The notes beneath the pieces were generated by a model. The model had not been told where the DNA came from. It ran no database searches and saw only the letters and a program-made list of their open reading frames with translations. The position numbers and the translations under genes were made by a program. Shown piece by piece: positions 1 through 12,185 of a stretch of DNA of 64,000 nucleotides. Each line of letters starts with the position of its first letter. The stretch's first letter is position 1. This DNA comes from Diogma glabrata (Eukaryota; Arthropoda; Insecta; Diptera; Cylindrotomidae): assembly GCA_963693315.1 (NCBI GenBank), contig OY856186.1:237381058-237445057 (forward strand). Direction: 5' to 3'.

Positions 1-1870
1 TGAGTTTTGAGGCTTTTTCACGTAGTTTTTGGTAATGGTGGCAATGTTTTGTGAATAGGTGCCACAAATTTTATCCGACTTACGTATATTTTTGCAAGTA
101 AAAAGGAAAATAATTGAATAATTGAAATAAGTAAGTTTGAAATTAATAACTTTTCTCTTTTCCGTTAGGCGGCGCGTAAAACCTTGGTTTACTTCAAAGC
201 TCATATCTCAAAAAGTAGGCTTTTTTTTTTTTTGTTTTTCACAAATTTTAAAGTAAACATATGCAGCTATGAAATTGAGAAATAAAAAGTCAAATTTCAC
301 AAAATCTTTTGTACTTTTAGTTATACACAGTGAAGTTATAACAATATGCGAAAAGTTTTTTACGGAGTTTACTTCCAGAAGATATTTTCGGCATTTGCAC
401 TGAACGTTGTTATTGTTGTTTGTCAACCATTTCTACATAATAGGATCGAACCACACCCATTCTAACTCAATGAACCAAACCATAGAATATAACTTACCAC
501 AATAACAAAAAAATTCTAATAAAAAATCTTTCTCTCGTAGCTTTCGGAACCATTACATTATTTTTCCAATAAAACCTTTTTATTTTTGCATATTTTAATC
601 ATAAAAGAATTTTCCATTTTTATACTGTTTGTGACAAAGATTGACGAAACATATTTTCAATTTTCTTTATTAAAAAATATGAAAAAAAGAAGAAAATTCT
701 TATCTTTTCATAAGAAAAAGCAACAACAACAAAAAATGAAGAATTTCAATTTTCAACAATATGGATCAATGGACAATAATAATGTATCAGAGAGATATTA
801 GAAATATAATACATTTTCTTATTCCATGTTGTTGTTGTATTTTTTTCTAATTTTAAAGATGAATAGACACAAAGGTTAAGATACGTATAAAATGAAAGAT
901 GAGATGCGGTTGTTAGTATAGAACAACAACAATAAAAATAAAAAAGGGTAAAACCAATTTTCTATTTGAAAGAATTAAATCACAATTTTCTTTACATTTT
1001 TTTACGTTTCGTATAAGAAATCCTCTTATCCCCAGTTTCCAATTTATAAATCCTTTTACATGTTTTGAGTTTTATTTTTATTATTATTATTTTTTTGCTT
1101 CTCATTTCTTATATTCACATAAACAACATCCACCCACCGAACAATCTACACATTTTGAAAACCTACTGAAACTGAAAACTGGATTCAAGCAGCAACAACA
1201 AACAAAACAAAAATGGAAAATAAAAAGAAAATTAAAAGAAAATATTTTGTTTTTTCAATTCGATGGCTTATGTTTAAATTTGATATTTTCTTCGTTTTGA
1301 TTTTATTTATAAGTTTTGATTTTCAAACATGATAAAATCTTGAAAAATGAAAATTAAAGAAAATCGAAAACTTTCGAATAGAGGATTCAAAATGGATTTG
1401 TCACATATTTACTCATTCATTCACAAATTGGATTTTTTCCACCCTTTTTCTGTTTCTTTGTCATTTGATTACGTTTGAAAAATCATAAACTCAAACAAGA
1501 CTATGAAAAATGAAAAGAAAAGATAAAATTAGGAAATATGAATACTGCCAATGATTTCTGTTTTTGTTAGTTAGATTAGAAAGTGTTATGGGGAATTTAT
1601 TTCCAAACACTGGTAAATGTGTCGGGTTAAACCTTCACGAATTGCAAAGTGGGACTTCTGACTAATCACAATGTATTTTATATGCATGGAACAAATACAA
1701 ACACAGAAGATTTACTTTATTGCTATTGACCTGTTATTGAGAATTAAAAAACTGTACGTTTTTCTGTTGAGCAAAATTACAAAGTTAATTCATAACCACT
1801 TTGTTTCTTTAGAAATTGATTTTTCTGTTGATTAAAAAATAATCACCATATGATGGAGATGACCCAGAAA
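1..1870. other. AT-rich non-coding stretch, no gene seen
   Basis: Poly-A/T runs and scattered CAACAACAA strings. The short open frames here have low-complexity, lysine/phenylalanine-rich translations and no recognisable domain. I see no inverted or direct repeat boundary that would define an element. Confidence 0.6.
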
Positions 1871-1877
1871 TAATCTG

Positions 1878-2673
1878 TCAATAAACAAATTTTGGCATAT
1901 TATTTATAAATCCCTGTTTACGGCTTTGAATATTCACCACGGTCATGGCAGCCACGGTCATGGCAGCCATATGGCCAAGGTCATGGCAGCCGATTTTTTT
2001 AAGGTCGTTTATTACGTCGGTCTTCCATTGTAGTCGTGGTCTACCTCGCAATCGCCCACTCTCTGGGGTAAAAACATACATTTTTTAATCATTCTAGACT
2101 GTGAAGCGGCTCGTTCAACCTGCCCAAACCAAGCAATCCCATTAGAATGGATACACCCTATTATATCAGGATCCTCAAGAAGGTCTCTGATCTCAAAGTT
2201 ATACATGTACTTTCCATCGTCTTGCTTAAGTGGACCAAAATTGGTGCGTATCTTACGCTCAAATACAGATAAAAGCGATTCGTCATTTTGTGTAAGGGTC
2301 CACGTTTGTGACCCATACATCACAACTGGTCTTATCAATGTCTTAAAAAACCTTCTCGCTTGGTGTTAGTTGATACATACGGTGATCCAAGGAGAGGTTT
2401 AATTGGGTAGAAAGTCCGATAACCTGCAGCCATTCAAGCTTTTATATCTGTAGATATGCTGTTGTTTGAGTCAAGCATTTATCCCAAATATTTAAAAGAT
2501 TCAACTTCCTCAATTCGTTCATCGCCGCACATCAAATCTTTCTTCTCAGCCTTTCTTGAAACATTCATATGTTTGGTTTTATCGTAGTTAATTTGCAGAC
2601 CAATTTTCCTAGCACCACTTTCAAGCGACTTGAAAGCCTTACTCATAACAGCTTCACTTTGGCCAAGGATGAC
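1878..2673 (-). pseudogene. RTE-like reverse transcriptase, C-terminal half
   Basis: Minus-strand continuation of the RT interrupted at 13700. Just after the break the reading resumes with the segment normally following the YADD box (residues G-Q-S-E and then a K-I-G-L-x-I-N block near 2610). It continues to the thumb and the tail with M-Y-G-S-x-T-W-T-L (about 2300) and G-R-P-R-L-x-W-K (about 2040). Stops and frameshifts break it near 2480 and 2080-2340. The extreme C-terminus contains a short in-frame tandem duplication of a GGTCATGGCAGCC-like unit at 1941-1992. Family assignment is firm at LINE level and likely at RTE level. Confidence 0.75.
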
Positions 2674-2919
2674 TGTTTAGAATTCATATTTAAGGAACTC
2701 ATATAATTGTACGAACAAGTTCTATTATATTTGTTTAACGAACACTTACGAAAGTAAAAAGAATATAATAAAAAAAATCGTTTCTCACTTCGTTGTGGAA
2801 CCTTCATGTATAAAAACATAAATGATATAAAACAAATATTATAAAAGTGGATTTATAGTTTAATTTATTAAGGTGGATTTATAGTATAATTTATTTAAAA
2901 AGATATTCAAAATTATTTA
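2674..2919 (+). repeat. BEL 5' LTR
   Basis: 246 bp, starts TGTTTAG and ends at AATTATTTA, directly followed by the primer site. It matches 13454-13699 with two differences that I can see (near positions 2835 and 2901). The 3' third contains a ~27-bp internal tandem repeat beginning GTGGATTTATAG (2848 and 2872). Confidence 0.95.
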
Positions 2920-2920
2920 T

Positions 2921-2938
2921 TGGTCCTTCGAAGCCGAA
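2921..2938 (+). promoter_or_regulatory. Primer binding site, tRNA-Tyr-like
   Basis: Begins TGGTCCTTCGAAGCCG one base after the LTR. TGG is the complement of a tRNA CCA tail, and the next bases complement an acceptor-stem 3' strand TCGAAGG. From memory, insect tRNA-Tyr carries the CCTTCGA / TCGAAGG acceptor, so tRNA-Tyr is the probable primer. Confidence 0.65.
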
Positions 2939-2991
2939 TCAAAGGTTTGAAAACAATTTAAAATTAATTAAAAAAAAAATTTTACAACAAG

Positions 2992-4011
2992 ATGGATGAA
3001 CAGCAAATAAAAACTTTACGAAAAATGAATGGCGGTCTAAAAAGCAAATTGACTTTGTCCGAGAAATATTTTAGTGGAATTAAAAATGATGAAGTGGATA
3101 TGGATATGTATAACAATTTATTAAATCGTCTAGAGAAGATAGAAATGTGCTACCAAAAATATCTCGAAAATTATTCCGATATATTAATCAAAATGGAGGA
3201 CAATCATATTGACTACGCAGCAGTAAATCAACAATATGAAGATTTTGAAAACAGATATTTCAAGATAAAAAGTGAGTACCAAACAAAATTAGACTTATAA
3301 AAGTCAAATAATATTGATAAAGACAACAAAAATAGCTCAATAGATGGTGATAACTTGTATAGTAAAAAACAATTTAGCTCAGTAATTAAACTGCCAGAAG
3401 TTAAACTTCCAACTTTTGATGGTAGTTTAGACCAATGGCTCAGATTTAAAGACTCATTTGAAGCAATGGTTATCAATCAAACAAATTTACCAGATATTCA
3501 GAAATTTTATTATTTAAACAATGCGGTATCGGGCGATGCCAAAAAAGTTATTTCAAAGGTCGAATTTTCCGCGACTGGGTTTCATTTAGCATGGAAGGCA
3601 CTTCTAGAAAGATTTGATGTAAAACGTGCAATTGTCGAGAAACATATTGCTGAAATTTTTAATTTAAAGCATGTTCACAAGGAATCGCCCGAGAACCTGC
3701 AAAGCTTAGTAGATAATACTTCACTTTATCTACGAGCACTAGAACAATTAGGACAAGACATTAAATCATGGGATATGCTTGTCATACATATAATTTCACA
3801 ATGCTTAGATAGAGAAACTCGAAAATTATGGGAAAGCGAAATCGAAATAGATAAAATGCTACATGGGATGAAATGTCACAATTTTTACAAAAACGTAGTA
3901 AAGTTTTAAAGTCGGTAGAAGATTAAAAGCGCAATACCAACTGCATCAACAACAACAAATTCCAATTTTAAGTTCAAATATCCACAAATTAAGACAACAA
4001 ATAAAACATTT
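2992..4011 (+). pseudogene. BEL gag, N-terminal and DUF1759-type region, broken
   Basis: Starts at ATG 2992, 73 bases after the LTR, in the frame later used at 4012. Residues 1-100 are charged and helical. After an in-frame TAA at 3298-3300 the same frame continues with the DUF1759-like capsid core (F-D-G-x-x-x-x-W-x-x-F near 3415-3450, then a K-F-Y-Y-L block and an A-W-x-x-L-x-x-R-F block). Around 3855-4011 the reading shifts frame at least twice and meets TAA at 3907 and 3924. Gag would form the particle core. Here it cannot be made as one protein. Confidence 0.85.
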
Positions 4012-5930
4012 ATGCTGAACATTCCATCTGGAAAAATTTCTTGTATTGTTTGCAACCAAAACCATTTTATCAATAATTGCCACGAATTTTTAAAACCAAG
4101 TCCACAAGGTCGTTATTGTATAGTAAGGCAACTCAATTTATGTTTTAATTGTCTCCGTACAAACCATTTAGTTAAGGACTGTGCATTTGGCGCATGTAAA
4201 ATTTGCAATCGTAAGCATCATTCGTTATTACACATGAACCCACCAGAAGCAGCATCAAATTCACGTAGTACTAGAATGCCAGTTACACCATACAAAAATA
4301 GTCTAGATACAAGTTCAAAACACAATAGCTCTAGTTTTGAACAGTCAAAGCAACCCAACATAAATAATCATAGTAGCCATAGTCAAATAAATGTCAATGA
4401 TAATGGTCTTCAAAACAAATCAAACACTAATAGTAACAACGAGCATAGTCAATCATCGAAATACAGAAATAGTAATTCAACACAGTCATTAGATATTGGT
4501 AGACCCGTAAACATTAGTCATAACAATCCAACTAGTGATTCCGCAAGTTATTGTAGCAGTGAACATCAACAAACTAAAAAGCAAATATTACTCTCAACAG
4601 CGGTGTTACTAATTAAAGATGCCCACAATTCATATATACCATGTAGAGTTTTACTCGACTCTGCATCACAATCCAACTTTGTAACTAGCAAATTAGTCGA
4701 ATCTTTACAAATACCTAAAGATTCACATTTGTCTTATGTATCAGGGTTAAATAATAGCATAACAAATATTAGTTACAAGATCACAACGAATATCCAGTCT
4801 AAGTTTAACAAATACAACGAAGATTTGGAGTTTTTAGTAGTGCCCGAAATTGGAAATTTACCAACGCAGTATATTGATATTAGTATGTGGTCACTTCCTT
4901 TAGATATAGATCTCGCCGATCCAGAATTTAACATTCCAAATTCGATAGATTTGCTGCTTGGTGCTGAAACCTTCTTTAAAATACTAAAAAATGGTTACAT
5001 GGAAATATCAAATAACTTACCTATTCTGAAGGAAACCGTATTTGGATCGATCGTTAGTGGAAGGGTAGAAACTCATAGCTATTTTATGTCATCCAATGTA
5101 AATAATTCACAATTAGATAAAGGTTTAACCAAATTTTGGGAGGTTGAATCATGTATAGAAACTAAAATGGCATTATCTCTAGAAGAAGTCAAATGTGAAG
5201 AATTATTTTTAAAAACTTATAAAAGAAATGAAAATGGTCGATTTATTGTTCAATTACCATTTAATGAGTTAGTGGCAAAATTGGGGGATTCAAGAAATTC
5301 AGCATTGAACCGTTTTAGTTATCTTGAATCTAAATTAAATCAAAATGAGAATTTAAAGAATGGTTATATAAATTTTATGCGAGAATACGAAGCACTTGGT
5401 CATATGTCAGTGTGTCTGGAAGATCATCTACCAAAGGAAGAATATTTTTTACCCCATCACGCAGTTTTTAAGGCTAGTAGCACAACAACAAAATTACGCG
5501 TCGTATTTGATGCTTCCGCAAAAGGATCAACTGATATCTCGCTAAATGAAACTCTAATAAAAGGTCCAGTAGTGCAGGATGATTTATTTTCATTAATCTT
5601 AAGATTTCGTAAACACTTGATAGCATATACAGCCGATATTGAGAAAATGTTTAGACAGATTCAAATAGATGAAATTCATACTCAATATCAAAAACTATTT
5701 TGGAGAGAAAATTCTTTGGAATCACTCAAGATCTATAAATTGAACACGGTGACGTATGGAACCTCATCTGCTCCATACTTGGCAACAAAGGTCATACAAC
5801 AGTTAGCAATTGAAGAAGAAAATAAATACCCATTAGCGTCTATAAAGACAATGAAGGATTCTACATGGATGATTTGTTGTCAGGAGATGAAAATGAAAAT
5901 GCAGCAATTCATTCATAACGACAATTAGTA
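4012..5930 (+). pseudogene. BEL gag zinc knuckles, protease and RT N-terminal half
   Basis: Open for 638 codons. Residues ~8-75 hold three zinc knuckles (CX2CX3HX4C, CX2CX4HX4C, CX2CX3HX4H). A Ser/Asn-rich linker follows. The A17/DUF1758-type aspartic protease has the active-site run L-L-D-S-A-S-Q (about 4652) and the later L-L-L-G-A-E block. RT begins around 5180 with fingers (H-H-A-V-F, then R-V-V-F-D-A-S-A) and the first catalytic aspartate in T-A-D-I-E-K-M-F (about 5632). A one-base frameshift at about 5850-5860 removes the frame immediately before the Y-M-D-D codons, so the catalytic pair is encoded in the other frame. Confidence 0.9.
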
Positions 5931-7472
5931 GAAATGTTTGCAACAGCCGGCATGAAACTTCGAAAATGGACATCAAACAATAACAATTTATTAGAACAAA
6001 TACCATTAGAAGATAGAGAACAAAAATTTGAGTTTGCAAATGAAAGTATCAAAACATTAGGTTTAATTTGGCAACCAAAGATTGACAAATTAAGTTTCTG
6101 CGTCCAGCCAGTAAGTCAAGATGAAAACATTACAAAAAGATCTGTACTTTCTGACATAAGCAAGTTATTTGACCCGTTAGGGCTCTTAGCTCCAGTGATT
6201 ATAAAAGCCAAAATTTTAATTCAACAAATTTGGCTTGCAAAAATAGATTGGGATAGTAACCTTCCACAAAATTTAGAGATGGCATGGTTAGAATATAGAA
6301 ATAATTTAATTTCAAATAATAATATCAGCTTTAATAGATGTGTTATACCCGGTAAAGTAAGGTTTTTGGAACTACATGGTTTTGCTGATGCATCTCAGTC
6401 AGCTTACGGAGCATGCATTTATTTAAGATACGTAGATGATGAAGACAAAATATTAGTCAGCCTACTTTGTAGCAAGTCTAGAGTAGCGCCATTAAAGGTA
6501 GTCTCATTACCACGACTAGAATTAAATGCAGCATATTTACTTTCACAGCTAGTTGAAAAGGTAAAACATGCAATGGATATACATTTTAGTGAAATAGTTC
6601 TTTGGTCCGACTCAAGTATAGTCTTATCTTGGATAAAATTACCACCCCACCAATTAAAAACATATGTAGCAAATTGTACTAGTGAGATACAAAATATTAC
6701 AAGGGATATGGAGTGGCGGCATATCGGTGGAAGAAATAATCCAGCTGATTACGTATCACGTGGCATCATGCCAGAAGACTTGCAAAATTTAGATATTTGG
6801 TGGAAGGGTCCAGCCTTCTTGCAATTGGAACCAAATCACTGGCCTAAAGGTGGAGCTAAGGTTAGTAATATATGTATACATCAAAACCTAGAACTACAAC
6901 ATAATGATTTCACATTTGCAATACAAAATTTTGAACCTATTATTCGTATAAAAGATTTTAGTTCATTCTTAAAGCTCAAACGTATAGTTGCACTAGTTAT
7001 TCGTTACAAAAATAAAATTAGACATAAGGGAAATCGTCCCACAGTTTTTACAAGAAACGAATTAAAGGTTCAAATAAATAAAATGCCTGCATTATCAACA
7101 TTAGAACTAGATAATTCACTGAAAACAATAATTCGAATTGTGCAATATTCTCAGTTCAGAGATGATATCAATCATTTAATGCAACATAAATGTTTATCAA
7201 GAAAAAGTAAAATTATAAACTTGACACCATTCTTAGATACTGATGGTTTACTCCGTGTTGGGGGCCGCCTGCATAATAGTGAAATAGATTTTGATAAAAA
7301 ACATCAGTTTATTTTACCACATAACAATCACTTCACAGTTTTACTTTTCCGTCATTATCACATAGAAAATATGCATAGTGGTGTTCAAGCAACTTTAGCA
7401 ACAGTACGACAAAGGTTTTGGCCAATTAATGGTAAAAACGTTGTAAAAAAAAGGTTATACATGAATGTTTAG
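5859..7472 (+). pseudogene. BEL RT palm, RNase H and integrase zinc domain
   Basis: Frame 3 begins with the Y-M-D-D box at 5862-5873, meets TAA at 5916-5918, and is then open from 5919 to 7469. It contains the RT thumb/connection (L-F-D-P-L-G-L-L-A-P, about 6165), RNase H (D-A-S-x-x-A-Y-G-A, about 6385, and W-S-D-S, about 6603), a G-G-x-N-N-P-A-D-x-x-S-R-G segment (about 6725) and the HHCC-type integrase N-domain (H-x-x-x-M-H-S-G-x-x-x-T-L). It closes after an 8-A run (7445-7452), where the frame moves by one base. A homopolymer slip or sequencing error would explain this break. Confidence 0.9.
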
Positions 7473-7954
7473 CATGCTTTAAAGCAAAACCACATTTATT
7501 AGAGCAAATTATGGGTAGTTTACCTCAGAGTAGAACAACTATAGCAAGACCATTTAACACTACTGGCGTTGATTTTTGCGGACCGTTTCCAATTAAATAC
7601 AAAAATCAGCGTAAGGGTGTTTTTAACAAGGTATACGTATGTATTTTTGTATGCTTCGTTACAAAGGCAATACACTTAGAAATCGTAGAAGACGCACCTA
7701 GTGAGGCATTCATAGTATGTTTATAGAGATTCTGTGCGCGAAGAGGAAAATGTCATACTCTGTGGAGCGATAATGCTGGAAATTTTGTTGGAGCTAATAA
7801 TCAGTTAAAGGAGCTAGCTAAGATAATAAATAAAGAAAACAACGATATTATCAACTTTTGTTCTAATGAAGGTATAGATTGGAAATTTATCCCTCCAAGA
7901 TCCCCCCATTTGAGCGGATTGTGGGAAAGCGCAGTTAAAATGTTCAAAACTCAT
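7453..7954 (+). pseudogene. BEL integrase catalytic core, interrupted
   Basis: In the frame after the A-run the zinc-domain cysteines (C-L-A-C-F-K) and the rve core follow. The first catalytic Asp is in V-D-F-C-G-P-F (about 7570), the second in W-S-D-N-A-G-N-F (about 7766), and the Glu in S-G-L-W-E-S-A (about 7915). An in-frame TAG at 7724-7726 breaks it. At about 7954 the reading stops because a LINE has inserted; it resumes at 9196. Confidence 0.9.
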
Positions 7955-9195
7955 CGGTGTTGCTCTTGATATTTCCAAGGCATTTGACAAAGTTTGGCAC
8001 AACCACCTTATATTCAAATTGAGATCCTATGGTTAAGACGAGCAGCTTATATCTTGGATACAGAGCTTTATATCTGATCGAAAATTTCGGGTCAATGTTG
8101 ACGGTGTATCATCGAATACTTTTTCAACTAATGCAGGAGTTCCTCAGGGTTCCGCTTTGTCACCAACTCTTTTTCTTATCTATATTAATGATTTGTTGGA
8201 CTCAACGGTTCATCCTATACATAGTTTTGCTGATGATAGCACGCTACATGCGTCTCATGAAGCACTTAAATTATATACACTCTTAGCGCTTAGTGAGTGT
8301 AGGTCAAAATTGATAGATTCCCTTAACACTGATCTTAAAACAATTATGGATTGGGGTATTGCTAACAGTGTTGAATTCAATACAAGCAAAACACAGGTTT
8401 GTCATTTTTCTAGGATAACGACACCCAATCCTTTTCCATTAACGTTTGGCCCCAAAAATCTTTTAGAGAATGACTCTGTCAGACTTCTAGGAGTTGAGAT
8501 TGAAAATAATATGAAGTGGAATTCTCATATTTTTAATCTGGCTAAGAATGCTGTTCAAAAGTTAGGATTTTTGGGGCGATGTCGTAAGTTTTCCGATAGC
8601 GAACAACTTCTTTTAGTTTAAAAATCTTTTATACGTCCCTGCATGGAATACTGTTCTCACATATGGGGTGGAGCTTACTTGAGTAGTCTCAACTGCCTTG
8701 ATTCTGTACAGCGTAGAGCTATTAAACTCATTGGTAACCCAAGTCTTACTAACGGTCTTGATTCCTTGCAGCACAGAAGAAATGTTGCTGATTTGACTAT
8801 ATTTTATAAATATATTATGGATGAACGAGCTTCTGAAGAGATCAAATCGATTTTACCTAAATCAGCAAACCTTTCGCGTCACACCAGAGGAAACGTAGCA
8901 GCGCATCCCTTTACAGTTCAAATAATTAGGTGTAGAGCTGTAGCCTTCCAACGTGACTTTTTCAACAGAGTCTCTCATCTTTGGAACGCCTTACCTTCCT
9001 GGGTTTTCCCTGATGAATTTAATCCTCAAGGCTTTAAAGTTAACGTTCATAAATTTCTCAGAGAATCTTAATTTGCATTCCATTCTTATCCCTAGTTGGC
9101 ATGGTATCTTCGGATATTCAGAGACGTTAATTTATAATTTATTATAATTAACACTAAACATGCCTAACTTTGAATAAAAAAAAAAAAAAAAAAAA
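7955..9195 (+). mobile_element. 5'-truncated LINE with poly(A) tail, inside BEL
   Basis: Begins inside RT sequence (A-L-D-I-S-K-A-F-D-K-V-W, about 7965) and runs through the G-V-P-Q-G-S box (8141), the F-A-D-D catalytic box (8226) and a long C-terminal domain to about 9071. It ends in AATAAA and a 20-A tail (9176-9195). The frame is open apart from TAA at 8034 and TAA at 8619, so it is dead but young. The BEL integrase reading resumes straight after the tail. No target duplication is visible, perhaps masked by the A tail. The 3' end resembles the relics at 23390 and 29636. The clade is jockey/CR1-like; I cannot settle which. Confidence 0.9.
8034..9071 (+). pseudogene. LINE reverse transcriptase, C-terminal part
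   Basis: One frame with two nonsense codons (8034, 8619). Visible are RT motif 4 (S-T-N-A-G-V-P-Q-G-S, about 8126-8155), F-A-D-D (8226), a thumb with L-L-G-V-E, and the C-terminal block with M-E-Y-C-S-H-I-W-G and D-S-V-Q-R-R-A-I. The last block is shared with the separate minus-strand LINE at 48.5-49.3 kb, but the two are clearly different subfamilies. No RNase H domain is seen. Confidence 0.85.
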
Positions 9196-9467
9196 GAATC
9201 GTTGGTGATAATGTATTGACATTGGAACAGTTGAACACATTAAGCATCATTATAGAAGGAATATTAAATTCAAGGCCCATCTCACCTATGTCTTCTGACC
9301 CAAATGATTTAGAACCGCTCACACCGGGTCATTTTTTAACAGGTGGTCCGATAAACCAAATTATAGAACCAGACGTAACGCATTTACCAAAAAACCGTTT
9401 AACGTATTGGAAAATAATAACACAAATGACGCAACATTTTTGGAAGCGATTTTCCAAGGAATATTTA
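9196..9467 (+). pseudogene. BEL integrase, post-core segment
   Basis: Continuation of the integrase after the LINE: L-T-x-E-Q-L-N-T-L (about 9219), the I-L-N-S-R-P box (about 9261), and L-T-P-G-H-F-L (about 9319), all conserved in BEL integrases after the catalytic Glu. The frame is open up to 9467, where the Harbinger element begins within the TTA at 9465-9467. Confidence 0.9.
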
Positions 9468-9492
9468 GGGCCGGTTGTTTCATCTACGGTTA
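9468..9492 (+). repeat. Harbinger left terminal inverted repeat
   Basis: Starts GGGCCGGTTGTTTCATCT and pairs with 12431-12455. TTA lies immediately outside. Confidence 0.93.
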
Positions 9493-9806
9493 TTTTTTCT
9501 TGATCAGCAGTTAGTTTAATCAATGATTAAATTTAATCACTGGTTAAAAATGAAATCGGTTGTTTCATCCAAAAATTGACAATGGTTAAAATTAATCAGT
9601 GATTAATTTTTTAGAACATAAAATGACATTTTATTTAAAGTGTACAATAAAAGATGGCGTGAAATTAAAAACAAAATAGCTTGAAATTTCAATTTTATTT
9701 TATTGTTACAACAAAAGTAATAAAACTGCGATTACAAATTCGATTTTTGTTATAGAATTAGCGTTTAATTTTTCTTCAACCCTTTTTTAAAACCTTAAAT
9801 CTAAAT

Positions 9807-10899
9807 ATGTTAAGTGATACGACCAACATCGTAAATAAGTAAGTTTAATTATTAGATATAAAATAATAATATTGAAAACATACATGAAAGCATATGTATA
9901 TATATGTATATATTAAAACAGTATTATTTTAGATCAAGATCAACCAACTTTTCGGATCAAGAATGTGAGCGGCTTCAAGGAATTTTGGATAAATATCAGA
10001 CGTTGATATTCAATAAGAAAACGGATTCTGTTAGTGTAAAACAGAAAGACGACTGTTGGATGAAAATCTGCGATGAATTCAACTCATCTGGGATGGTACA
10101 TCGCAGTGTTATACAACTGAAAAATAAGTTTGAAAACCTAAAGCGTAGAGCAAGAAAGGAATTAATTTTTTTTACAACCCTTTAAGACCATATAAATTTA
10201 AAAAAAATTTATTTTAGGAATGTTCTCAATATAAGAGCCAGGTGAAGGGCACTGGTGGTGGCCCAGCACCTCCTAAACCATCAGACACAACGAACTGGTT
10301 GCGGGGTTTGATGCAGGTTTCCTTAGAAGGGAACCAATCGGAATTCGACAGCGATTCATCTGTTGTTCCAACAACTTCGGTGGATTTAATAGACGACGAC
10401 ACAGAAAACACAGGTTTAGCTGAGGACTTGCAGGGAGAAATAAATAATTGTGACCAAGGACAACCGGATACAAGAAGTACATTTGATAGCAGTACACCTA
10501 AAAGTCTTTTGAGGAAACCGATTTCCCAAGAACTTCAAAGTAAGCGACTAAAAATAAAAGATGGCAGATAATTATAAATATTTATTTAAAAAAATATATT
10601 TTACAGCGACTAACAAAAGAAGCAAAAAATTCGCAGCAACACCATTAGAAGTGCGGAAGAAATTTTGCACTCTAGCATACGAAAAAACAGTTTTGACTCA
10701 GCAAAAAAAAAGTCGTGAAGATGCAATAAAAATCCAAATGTTAGAAGAGCATAATCTACGGATGGAGCACATGAAAGATCTTCACAAACAACTAGTGAGA
10801 CACAACGAAGAAAAGCATGAGCTAGAAATTAAAAATTTGAAGTTAGAAAATGATTTACTGGAGTTAAAATGGAAACAAGTTAATAATTTTAATACGTAG
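9807..10899 (+). CDS. Harbinger Myb/SANT-like DNA-binding protein (4 exons)
   Basis: Second protein of Harbinger elements; in studied relatives it binds the transposon ends and carries the nuclease to the nucleus. My gene model is exons 9807-9838, 9933-10158, 10218-10539 and 10607-10899, giving 290 residues. Introns 1 and 3 have good GTAAGT/GTAAGC donors and AG acceptors. Intron 2 would start GA instead of GT at 10159, but phase and homology fit (R-A-R-K before, K-G-T-G-G-G-P after). Residues ~12-86 form the Myb/SANT-like domain (F-S-D-Q-E, K-K-T-D, W-x-x-I-C-D-E-F-N, Q-L-K-N-K-F-E-N-L). The middle is acidic and disordered. The C-terminal ~90 residues are a charged coiled coil. Exon edges are inferred, not proven. 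Confidence 0.8.
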
Positions 10900-11002
10900 T
10901 TTATTATTATAATTTAGGTATAAAAAAAATATAAAATATAAAAATATAAAAATATAAAAATATATAATACGTAATAATACGAATAAAATTATATCTTTTA
11001 TT

Positions 11003-12185
11003 TTATAAAGAAAAATAATCACGGATCAAATTGTTTCTTGTCATTTGATTTTCGCCCTCTATTATATCAAAATTGCTCTCCTCTTCTAAAATCGTAGCAT
11101 CAATATCCGCTTCAAAATTTTGTTCACATCTCAGAATGCATATATTATGAAGGACTGCTGTCGCTATTATTATGGCTTCAACTTTATTTAACTTGACTCT
11201 TAATTTAGATCCAACTGCTGGAAAACGTCGCTTCCACACACCAAATGTCCTTTCAACTACATTTCTTGTTCTTATTTGACTTTCGTTATATAATTTTTCA
11301 GGTTGGAGCTGTGGGGATCTTAGCGGTGTCATCATATAAGGCTTGGACGCATAACCCCCATCTCCAACTAGCCATCGCTGTCCAAATGCACCTCTTTCTA
11401 AATTGCATTTTAATCGACTATTATTAAATATAGTGCTATCGTGGCTAGAACCTGGCCATCTAGCTACAACATCCATAAATGACATGTCTGCATTTACAAC
11501 GGCTTGAACGTTAACAGAGAATATATCTTTGCGATTCCTATAATACTCAGCATTTTCCCCACCTATAGAAATAAAAACAATCTTTAATTTGTAATTGGCT
11601 ACTAAAAATTCTTTTATACCTGGCGATATTATTGGAACATGAGTACAATCAATTGCACCAATCACGTTCGGAAATCGGGCCATTTTATAAAAATCATATG
11701 AGCATTTTTGTTGTTTTTCTTCTGTATCTGGCATTTTAATGAATAATGGACGTAGTTGGGCAATAGCTCTTGTTACCTTCTTTGTGATTCTACATACAGT
11801 AGATTTGTGTAGCCCATATAAATCTCCTGTACATTGCTGTATTGTTCCAGTTGCAAAAAAGCGCATTGTTAACAATACTTGATCCAGTGGACTAACAGCT
11901 CGATTTCTAAGAAAATTTATCATTTATTTTAATTAAAAGTATACATTCCTTTAAATATAGAACTTACTTTGTTGATATAGTTTTTATCTTTGCTTTAATT
12001 AGTTCTGTAAGCCAACAAATTGTTTCTTTTGACATCCGAAACCTGGCTTCGAAATCTATATCATCCCAACTAAAAAAATCTTCTCTTGATCGGAAGGTTT
12101 TCTTTTTCCTTGATGTCACATAGTTAATTATTTCTTCATCGTCAGAAGAATCAGAACAACTAATATTATATATTGAATCAAACAT
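11003..12185 (-). CDS. PIF/Harbinger DDE transposase (HARBI1-like, 2 exons)
   Basis: Minus-strand gene, exon 1 12185-11968 and exon 2 11906-11003, joined over a 61-base intron with GTAAGT donor and CTTAG acceptor. The phase is continuous and gives 373 residues, the usual family size. The N-terminus has an acidic stretch, then a helix-turn-helix-like region (S-P-L-D-Q-V-L-L-x-x-R-F-F-A-T-G). The DDE_Tnp_4 core shows D159 in I-D-C-T-H, D255 in V-G-D-G-G-Y and E291 in V-E-R-T-F-G, plus W-P-G-S-S-H-D-S near 224-230. All three catalytic residues are present and there is no internal stop, so the enzyme may be functional. It would cut and rejoin the element at TWA-type targets with the help of the Myb partner. 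Confidence 0.93.

Noticed and set aside
4652..4672. BEL protease has D-S-A instead of D-S-G at the active site
   Set aside because: D-S-A-S-Q-like sites are, as I recall, frequent in insect Bel-Pao elements, so this is not evidence of inactivity.
9216..9503. Integrase reading extended to 9503
   Set aside because: The last codons lie inside the Harbinger left inverted repeat; the true BEL sequence stops at the TTA at 9465-9467.
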